A stretch of DNA of 10,895 bases, taken from the NCBI GenBank assembly GCA_964534765.1, contig CAZHRJ010000103.1:1-10895 (forward strand), given 5' to 3'. The position numbers and the translations under genes are program-made. This document shows, in pieces, positions 6,014-10,895 of this stretch (position 1 is its first letter; each line of letters begins with the position of its first letter). This DNA comes from CAZHRJ01 sp964534765 (GTDB lineage Bacteria > Lindowbacteria > 2-12-FULL-62-27). The notes beneath the pieces were generated by a model that saw only the letters and a list, made by a program, of their open reading frames with translations, had not been told where the DNA came from and ran no database searches.

Positions 6014-6802
6014 TCAGGCGCCAGGGGCTCCAAAGGTGAAATTGGCCTCGGCGGTCTTGCCGGTCTCCACCGTGACCGTCATCTCCTGCGATCCGAACTT
6101 CTCGTGCCAGGCCTCGATCACATACTGGCCCGGTGGCAGCGGTGTAAGGGTGAATGACCCATCGTCGCCGGTGGCGGCGGCCACGGGATGGGCCACAACG
6201 GCCACGTAAGCCCGCATCCAGGGATGAACGTCACATTTGAATGGGACCATCTCGGGTTTCGAGAATTTCTCCTCAATCGTGGACGGCATCGGCTGGGCCC
6301 GGTTGAATCCCTTGTTGGATTTGGCCTGGGCGTTGACGTTGTGCAGTGTGTTGTCGCTGTTTTTTATCTTGAGGACTCCCGGTGTCATGATCAGAATATG
6401 GGGTTCATAGACGCACCCGGACTGATTCAGCATCGGGGACTCGACCGGCGCCGGATAGGCGTATTCCTCAAGACCCTTTTTGACGGAAACCACGACGTTT
6501 TTGAGCGTCTGATTGCCGTTGACGACCACACTCTGGTCTCGAACCTGCTCCTTATGCAGACCCTGACACACCGCGTCCGCTCCCATGTCCAGGACGTTCA
6601 TCTTGGGCGCCTGACCCTTGAATGCGATCTTGCCCGCCACGCTCCCGGCGCTTGCCGGATCCACTGATTTCTTGGCGGCAGCCTGCGTGCTTGCGGACGT
6701 CAGTTCCAAATCCTCATCGTCTCCTCCGCCGCACCCCGCGATCAGCAGCGTGGCGGAAAGAATCAAAGCCGTCCCCGTGAATGGCAATGTCTTGATGTTC
6801 AT
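6014..6802 (-). CDS. Periplasmic lipoprotein with amicyanin-like type 1 copper site and C-terminal beta-sandwich domain
   Basis: The protein is 262 aa. A signal peptide ends in the lipobox LLIAGC (Cys24), so it is probably a membrane-anchored lipoprotein facing the periplasm. A Gly/Asp/Glu/Ala-rich linker follows, then a cupredoxin-like region (about 53-204). TLHNV supplies His154 and FKCDVHPWM supplies Cys190, His193 and Met196. The C-x2-H-x2-M spacing matches the short copper loop of amicyanin (CTPHPFM) and is shorter than that of plastocyanin or pseudoazurin. Residues about 205-259 (DGSFTLTPLPPGQYVIEAWHE) match carboxypeptidase-regulatory-like or transthyretin-like beta-sandwiches. Cys79 and Cys130 might form a disulfide. 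AAGGAGGG lies 8 nt before the ATG. It is the first gene of the unit leading to ctaA, ctaB and DUF420. Likely roles are electron carrier or copper handling for an oxidase; such proteins are sometimes labelled methylamine utilisation proteins, but no such genes are nearby. Confidence 0.88.
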   Translation of the reverse strand: MNIKTLPFTGTALILSATLLIAGCGGGDDEDLELTSASTQAAAKKSVDPASAGSVAGKIAFKGQAPKMNVLDMGADAVCQGLHKEQVRDQSVVVNGNQTLKNVVVSVKKGLEEYAYPAPVESPMLNQSGCVYEPHILIMTPGVLKIKNSDNTLHNVNAQAKSNKGFNRAQPMPSTIEEKFSKPEMVPFKCDVHPWMRAYVAVVAHPVAAATGDDGSFTLTPLPPGQYVIEAWHEKFGSQEMTVTVETGKTAEANFTFGAPGA

Positions 6803-6871
6803 GTAACCAGCCCTCCTTGATATCCTGATATGACTGTGACGATTTCAGAACCGCCACTGATTTGATAAACG

Positions 6872-6901
6872 ACGGTATTCTATCCGTCCTGTACCTGTCA
6901 A
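6872..6901 (-). promoter_or_regulatory. Candidate sigma-70 promoter of the copper lipoprotein-ctaA-ctaB operon
   Basis: The minus strand has a perfect TTGACA (6901-6896), an 18-nt spacer and TACCGT (6877-6872, 3 of 6 match). It lies about 70 nt before the lipoprotein ATG at 6802, leaving an ordinary leader that contains the strong AAGGAGGG ribosome binding site. It is the only good -35 in the 129-nt divergent gap 6803-6931. The weak -10 makes the exact start uncertain. Confidence 0.45.
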
Positions 6902-6904
6902 TGC

Positions 6905-6933
6905 TTGCAAGCCCGGCCGCGGCAACGTAGGAT
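6905..6933 (+). promoter_or_regulatory. Weak candidate promoter for the plus-strand gene of unknown function
   Basis: TTGCAA (6905-6910) and TAGGAT (6928-6933) are separated by exactly 17 nt, and each matches consensus at 4 of 6 positions. Seven nt further on is a GTG (6941) in frame with the gene, so the pair would again produce a leaderless transcript, starting at this GTG and not at the ATG at 6932. Matches of this quality arise often by chance. Confidence 0.25.
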
Positions 6934-7558
6934 GGCGGTTGTGAGACGTCGGGTGGTGACGATTTTCTTGGACGAAATTCTGGTGCTGGAAAACGGCAGG
7001 GCCGATAAGGATGAATCCGAGAACGTCGTGATCGTGAATCTCATCTGGCCCCGGCCGATGATCGACATCCGAAGCGCCGCCAAGACCGTCCGGCTGGAGG
7101 ACGGCGCTCGGACGAATTTCGCCGCCAGCCCATTTTTCGAAAAAATCCTTTTTAAGGAAATCGTGTCGGGACCGTTTGGGATCACCGTCGAAGTCACGGA
7201 ACGGCAGTCGCCGGGGATTATCGCCCAGTTTCTGTCCGGAATCGCACCCGACCTCGTAACGGCCGCCATTCCCCTGCCGGCCGCCGGAGAGCCGTTTCGG
7301 CGGATTGTGCGGGTGGGCGTGTCGGGCGCGGGAGAAAAATGGAAGTATTCGACAAAGGATCAGATTATCCGGATTGCGTTCGGCCACGGAGTGATCGATC
7401 CCCAGACCGCCACGTCCGGCCGGCTGGAACTGCCGATGATCGCACCCGAAACCATCGATCCCGGGGGTTCCACGGGCCGAACCCGCCGTCCGCCGGTCCT
7501 CGTCAAAGGCCAGCCCAACGGCCAGGCCATCCTTCGGTACGGCATCGAGGATGACTAG
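6932..7558 (+). CDS. Protein of unknown function, 208 aa
   Basis: I do not recognise this protein. It has no signal peptide, no membrane helix and no cysteine. After a basic start (MAVVRRRVV) come many alternating hydrophobic strands such as TIFLDEILVLENG, ENVVIVNLIWPRPMID, GPFGITVEVTERQ and RRIVRVGV. The last 50 residues (from about GHGVIDPQTA) are Pro, Gly and Thr rich and probably loosely folded. The pattern suggests a beta-sandwich cytoplasmic protein. Codon choice in this frame looks natural, and the overlapping minus-strand frames give low-complexity His/Arg/Pro-rich products, so the plus frame is preferred. Start codons ATG 6932, GTG 6941 and GTG 6950 are all possible, and there is no clear Shine-Dalgarno. 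It is transcribed away from the copper lipoprotein operon and ends 6 nt from the convergent Maf-like gene; both stops are TAG within facing CTAG boxes. Confidence 0.75.
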   Translation: MAVVRRRVVTIFLDEILVLENGRADKDESENVVIVNLIWPRPMIDIRSAAKTVRLEDGARTNFAASPFFEKILFKEIVSGPFGITVEVTERQSPGIIAQFLSGIAPDLVTAAIPLPAAGEPFRRIVRVGVSGAGEKWKYSTKDQIIRIAFGHGVIDPQTATSGRLELPMIAPETIDPGGSTGRTRRPPVLVKGQPNGQAILRYGIEDD

Positions 7559-7564
7559 ACCGAT

Positions 7565-9244
7565 CTAGCCGGGCTTTATCCGCTGGACCAGGTCGGCCAG
7601 CCGGTCCCTCAGGTTTGGCAATAGTTGCGCACCCGCGCCTGTCGACTTCTCCCGCTCGTACCGGCTGACGGCGATCGCCGGCTCTACCACTGATTCAATC
7701 ACATCGGTGATATCCGATTCCTTCAAAGCCTGTTCCAGCCGGTCCGCGTCCCGGAAGTGGTCGGGATTCAAAAAGGATTCGAGTTCACACCGAAGTTCTT
7801 TCATGGCATTTTCGATGGTCTCCCGGGAGAGCCTGCCATTGGCGGGCAGGCGCGTTTCGAACGCGGACTCCGAAAACCCGGCCGGGAATCGCTCGGATCC
7901 AATCCGGTCCAGGCCGTCCGAAGATACCGTTTCCGCGAGAAGTCCCGATGATTTCAATAAAATCACCGGCTGGTCCGTCCGGCCGATTTCGTCTTTCATC
8001 CACTGGCAATAATTATATAGATTTTCCTGCGTGGCCTTCCCTCCGACGAGGCGCTCCGACCGCTGGGATTTCATGATGAAAAGCTGCTGTTCAATGCTGG
8101 CGAATCGATTTTGCGACTCCTGCGCCCGACGCTCGTACGCCGTGCCCCGGCAGTAGGTGTCGAATCGCGTAAACGAAAAGTCGATCCCGCCCAGGTAAAT
8201 CGGCGCGCACCGGGCCTGCCGGGCCAGATCGAACGCGCAAGTCGCAACGCTCCCGCCCTGCTTGAGACTCCCGATCGAACATGGAAGCCGCCTCTCCAGC
8301 CAGCTTGATACCCCGCGATCACACGTCGTCAAAATCACGTTCCGCCATGGCCGCCGGAATATCGCCGGATGGACATCCAGGGCCGTTACCAGGTTGACCT
8401 CCGAGGCGTCAATCCGGTCGACCAGCCGCACGATGCCTTCCTGGCTGTCCAGCAAAAACGCCAGATGGGCCCTCACACCCGCGTGCTCCATCGGTTCCAG
8501 GACCGTGTCGACGGCCAGTTTCAAAACTTGCGCCTGGCCGATCCGATCCCATTCTCCGTTCAGACTCGGCCCGGCGCCCAGCACCAGAGCGGCCGGAGGG
8601 TTGGGCTGAAAAAACGCCGCCAGTTGATTGAGAAAGGAAACTTCCGGCAGGCGCGACACATTTTCCAGCGAGTGTTCAATCCATTCGAATCCAAATCCCC
8701 AGCCGGTCGTCAGGGACATCGCGATCTGGTCAACGGTCGACTGGATGGAGCTGAGAATTCGCTCATACGCCGGCGGGTCAACCGCCAGCGATGGCGGATG
8801 GGCGAGGATCAGCGTCTGGTTGACCAGTGTCGGCGTGAGGACCTCCGCCACGGCGTCGACCACGTCCTGCGGAATCGGCGTCGGCCAGAGGCTGACCTGA
8901 TCGATATTCTGTCCGACCTCCCGGGCATAGGCGGTCACGATCTCGGCAATCGGCTCAAACACCACAATCGTCATTTCTCCCGCCGGCCGGGCGGCCCGGA
9001 TCGCCCGGATGTGATGGGCAAATCCCATCCCGAGTACGAACACGACTCTCGCATTCGGTTTCCGGGCCATCGATTCCGCCGCCCATCGACTGGCCTCCGA
9101 CTCCGGATCGTACCGGCTGTGGAGAGATTTGCCGTTGACGACCGGAATCCTCTGGCCATTTTTGGCGGCGGCGATTTCGACGATATAGGGTTTTTTCGAT
9201 GGTCGAATCGGCGCGCGGATTTCCATCGGATGGGATCTTAGCAT
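7565..9244 (-). CDS. Maf/DUF115-type glycosyltransferase-like protein
   Basis: This 559-aa protein matches the motility-associated-factor (Maf, DUF115) family, which transfers nonulosonic acids such as pseudaminic or legionaminic acid to flagellin in several flagellated bacteria. Visible marks in order are LHSRYDP (41-47); FVLGMGFAHH (69-78) from the N-terminal Rossmann-like region; ALVLGAGPSL (219-228), the central nucleotide-binding loop of the DUF115 fold; GGSVATCAFDLARQ (330-343); and GGIDFSF (352-358), the counterpart of GqDLaf. The C-terminal 170 residues are helical and variable. The ATG at 9244 is chosen: GGAGG is close upstream (2-nt gap, unusually short). The ATG at 9226 is the alternative. 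Longer in-frame readings run into the divergent sigma gene and are rejected. No flagellar or sialic-acid genes are in the window, so the substrate is inferred from the family only. Confidence 0.85.
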   Translation of the reverse strand: MLRSHPMEIRAPIRPSKKPYIVEIAAAKNGQRIPVVNGKSLHSRYDPESEASRWAAESMARKPNARVVFVLGMGFAHHIRAIRAARPAGEMTIVVFEPIAEIVTAYAREVGQNIDQVSLWPTPIPQDVVDAVAEVLTPTLVNQTLILAHPPSLAVDPPAYERILSSIQSTVDQIAMSLTTGWGFGFEWIEHSLENVSRLPEVSFLNQLAAFFQPNPPAALVLGAGPSLNGEWDRIGQAQVLKLAVDTVLEPMEHAGVRAHLAFLLDSQEGIVRLVDRIDASEVNLVTALDVHPAIFRRPWRNVILTTCDRGVSSWLERRLPCSIGSLKQGGSVATCAFDLARQARCAPIYLGGIDFSFTRFDTYCRGTAYERRAQESQNRFASIEQQLFIMKSQRSERLVGGKATQENLYNYCQWMKDEIGRTDQPVILLKSSGLLAETVSSDGLDRIGSERFPAGFSESAFETRLPANGRLSRETIENAMKELRCELESFLNPDHFRDADRLEQALKESDITDVIESVVEPAIAVSRYEREKSTGAGAQLLPNLRDRLADLVQRIKPG

Positions 9245-9267
9245 TTCCTCCGTCCATTTTCCCGGAT

Positions 9268-9296
9268 TTGACTTGGGTATCCGCCGGCCATATACT
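9268..9296 (+). promoter_or_regulatory. Near-consensus sigma-70 promoter abutting the sigma factor start codon
   Basis: TTGACT (9268-9273, 5 of 6) and TATACT (9291-9296, 5 of 6) are separated by the optimal 17 nt. Only eight bases lie between the -10 and the ATG at 9305, so transcription should begin within about 0-2 nt of the start codon. There is no Shine-Dalgarno. It lies in the 60-nt gap shared with the divergent Maf-like gene. Confidence 0.72.
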
Positions 9297-9304
9297 TGCC
9301 GCGT

Positions 9305-9877
9305 ATGGTGTATTCCTCGGCGATTACGGTGGCGGATTTGAATGATCTCTTGAGGCCCGCCCGCGCGGGTGAGTCGGAGGCTCAACAGAAATTGCTCAGG
9401 CATTTCACGGCCTTTATTCGATTTTGCGCGAACCGGTTTTATTTGACGGAGGAGGACCGCCGGGATCTGGTCCAGGAAGGCCGGATCGCGCTCTTTCGGG
9501 CCATGGACCGGTACCGGCGCCGGCGCGGGCCATTCCCGCCGTTTGCCTGTCTGGTCATCCGTCGGCATATCAATCGGGCGGCGGGAAAAATCATCCAGCG
9601 TAACTTCGTCGAGCGGCCGGCGGACATCGCCGAGGATATTCGGGGTTCGGCGGCGGCGTCGCCGGACAGTTTGGCCCCTGAGATCAAGGTCATGGAGAGA
9701 GAACGATGGATGGAAATCGCATCCAGCGTCCGAAAAAATCTAACGGCGCTGGAAATCGACGTGCTGAATCTCTTCCTGCAGGGACTGACTTATCGGGAAA
9801 TGTCTCGACAGCTCAAACGTCCCTCTAAATCGGTCGATAACGCCCTTCGGCGGATCCGGTCCAAAGTCAAACTCTGA
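9305..9877 (+). CDS. RNA polymerase sigma-70 family factor, SigH-like
   Basis: The protein is 190 aa. Region 2 is seen as RRDLVQEGRIALFRAMDRY (52-70), followed by GPFPPFACLVIRRHINRAAG (75-94), the core-binding and -10-melting segment. Region 4 is LTALEIDVLNLFLQGLTYRE (147-166) plus KRPSKSVDNALRRIRSKV (171-188), the helix-turn-helix that reads the -35. The KSVDNALRRIRSK end closely resembles the KSIDNALQRVKRK of Bacillus sigma-H, and there is no region 1.1 or region 3, so it belongs to the short alternative sigma factors. The ATG at 9305 is preferred; a TTG at 9296 would overlap the -10 box. No anti-sigma factor gene is adjacent. It is divergent from the Maf-like gene and convergent with htrA, 29 nt apart. 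Target genes cannot be read from the window. Confidence 0.92.
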   Translation: MVYSSAITVADLNDLLRPARAGESEAQQKLLRHFTAFIRFCANRFYLTEEDRRDLVQEGRIALFRAMDRYRRRRGPFPPFACLVIRRHINRAAGKIIQRNFVERPADIAEDIRGSAAASPDSLAPEIKVMERERWMEIASSVRKNLTALEIDVLNLFLQGLTYREMSRQLKRPSKSVDNALRRIRSKVKL

Positions 9878-9906
9878 AGACTGGGCCGGCGCGCGCGGTG
9901 TAGCGG

Positions 9907-10895
9907 CTATTTTTTCTCGATGGTCAGATAAAAGGTGGCGGTCTGGCGCATCACAAGCAAAAGAAGTGTGGCGCCCGATTTGGTCTTCTCGTAGGACTTT
10001 CTCAAATCCTCCGTTGACTGGATGGGCCGGTTGTTGATCTCCAGCAGAATGTCCCCCGGCCGGAGATCCACCTCCTGGGCCGGACTGCCGGATCGAATGT
10101 CCATGATCCTCACACCCTGCCCCGCCGGCAGATCCACCTTTGCGGCGTCTTCCTTCGTCAGAGTCCGGACTTTCAGCCCCAGGTCCTCTATCATTCCCTC
10201 GTCTTTTTCGGGTTCGGCCTCTTTTTCCTGCCCGGCGGGATCGTCGACAACGCCGGCGGGCAATTCCGACAGTCTGACAATGACCCGCTCCTCTTTTCCG
10301 CTCCGAAGATACGTAATCCGAACACTGTCATTGATCGCTTTCAACAGAATCTTTTGCTGCAGGTCCCGGAGACTGCTCACCGGCGCGCCGTCTACCGAAG
10401 TGATCACGTCGCCCCGCTGCAGCCCCGCCTTTTGCGCCGGACTGCCGTTGTAGACCTGGGACACCAGCACGCCCACCTTGGCCGGCAGCTGGAAATGCCT
10501 GGCCTTATCCGGATCGAGGTCCTGAATGCCGACGCCAAGCCACGGCCGCTGGACCTTGCCGTGTTTGATTAAATCCTCCGAGACCCGTTTGGCCATGTTG
10601 GCGGGTATGGCAAAGCCGATACCCATGAATCCCATGCTGCGCGTGAAAATGGCTGTATTGATCCCGATGACTTCCCCTTTGAGATTCACCAGCGGCCCGC
10701 CCGAATTGCCCGGATTGATGGCCGCGTCGGTCTGGATGAAATTCTCGTGCCGGGCCGCATCCCGGCTGACGCCCCGGCCCAGCGCCGAAATCACGCCGAC
10801 GGTCACGGTATGATCAAAATTGAACGGATTGCCGATCGCGATGACCCACTGACCCGGCGCGGCCCGGTCGGAATTGCCGAATCTCGCGGCCGGGA
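9907..10895 (-). CDS. htrA: HtrA/Deg-family periplasmic serine protease, C-terminal 328 residues (cut by window edge)
   Basis: HtrA proteases degrade or refold misfolded envelope proteins in the periplasm. The visible part starts inside the trypsin-like domain (GQWVIAIGNPF) and includes the nucleophile motif NPGNSGGPL, with the catalytic serine. The catalytic His and Asp lie beyond the window. Two PDZ domains follow. PDZ1 runs from about RPWLGVGIQDL to the LRDLQQKIL region with GLQRGDVITSVDG, and PDZ2 from LGLKVRTLTKED to the end with LRPGDILLEINN. A highly acidic and basic linker (about QEKEAEPEKDEG) separates them. The two-PDZ layout fits DegP/DegQ types; which paralogue cannot be decided. 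It ends 29 nt from the convergent sigma factor gene, which may hint at an envelope-stress theme but is not evidence of regulation. Confidence 0.96.
   Translation of the reverse strand, partial: PAARFGNSDRAAPGQWVIAIGNPFNFDHTVTVGVISALGRGVSRDAARHENFIQTDAAINPGNSGGPLVNLKGEVIGINTAIFTRSMGFMGIGFAIPANMAKRVSEDLIKHGKVQRPWLGVGIQDLDPDKARHFQLPAKVGVLVSQVYNGSPAQKAGLQRGDVITSVDGAPVSSLRDLQQKILLKAINDSVRITYLRSGKEERVIVRLSELPAGVVDDPAGQEKEAEPEKDEGMIEDLGLKVRTLTKEDAAKVDLPAGQGVRIMDIRSGSPAQEVDLRPGDILLEINNRPIQSTEDLRKSYEKTKSGATLLLLVMRQTATFYLTIEKK

Noticed and set aside
6845..7387. 180-codon minus-strand ORF opposite the unknown gene
   Set aside because: The His/Arg/Pro-rich product has no structural pattern; the plus-strand frame has sensible codon use and strand-like periodicity.
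8369..9241. 290-codon plus-strand ORF opposite the Maf-like gene
   Set aside because: Arg/His/Gln-rich shadow of a well-supported family member on the minus strand.
9245..9568. Extended N terminus of the Maf-like gene (a start at 9568 would add 108 codons)
   Set aside because: The extra part overlaps the divergent sigma factor gene, looks like a shadow frame (Arg/Pro/Gln rich) and has no family similarity.
9884..9916. GC-rich stretch followed by six Ts between the sigma gene and htrA, possible Rho-independent terminator
   Set aside because: Only a 4-bp stem (GCCG/CGGC) with a large loop can be formed, and the T-run encodes the two final lysines of HtrA on the other strand.

Overview
The window is about 58-60% GC by eye and densely coded. 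It looks like ordinary chromosome from a free-living, aerobic, diderm bacterium. The reasons are a heme A-dependent oxidase assembly operon, a periplasmic HtrA protease, a lipoprotein with a lipobox, and a Maf-type glycosyltransferase of the kind linked to flagellin modification. I cannot assign a phylum with confidence. Gene order and style would fit Nitrospirota, NC10 or deltaproteobacteria-like lineages, but that is only an impression. I saw no tRNA, rRNA, IS element, CRISPR array or phage gene.

Region A (1-3153, minus strand) is a tryptophan end-pathway block reading trpF-trpB-trpA, followed by accD, which runs off the left edge. trpF and trpB are 1 nt apart, and trpB and trpA overlap by 4 nt. 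trpA carries an in-frame GC-rich insertion containing a perfect 9-bp inverted repeat. accD appears to have its own promoter placed directly against its start codon.

Region B (3154-3592) is AT-rich and has no large gene. It holds a 31-codon single-helix membrane microprotein with a near-perfect Shine-Dalgarno, imperfect 11-bp direct repeats and possible promoter elements.

Region C (3593-6802, minus strand) is a tightly packed membrane and respiration operon. Its order is an amicyanin-like copper lipoprotein, a 61-aa two-helix membrane protein, heme A synthase (ctaA), heme O synthase (ctaB) and a DUF420 membrane protein. Together these make heme O and heme A for a heme-copper oxidase. The two small or unusual leading genes probably act in copper delivery, electron transfer or oxidase assembly. 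No oxidase structural subunit gene is in the window.

Region D (6932-9877) holds a plus-strand gene of unknown function and, convergent to it, a long Maf/DUF115 glycosyltransferase-like gene on the minus strand. Divergent from the latter is a sigma-H-like sigma factor (plus strand). The sigma factor has a near-consensus promoter that ends 8 nt before its ATG.

Region E (9907-10895, minus strand) is the C-terminal two thirds of an HtrA/Deg protease with two PDZ domains, cut by the right edge.

The most interesting signals are the apparently leaderless promoter-start codon arrangements (accD and the sigma factor, with weaker cases at trpF and the unknown gene), the microprotein in the AT-rich island, the amicyanin-type copper lipoprotein heading the heme A operon, and the palindrome-bearing insertion in a catalytic-loop region of TrpA.
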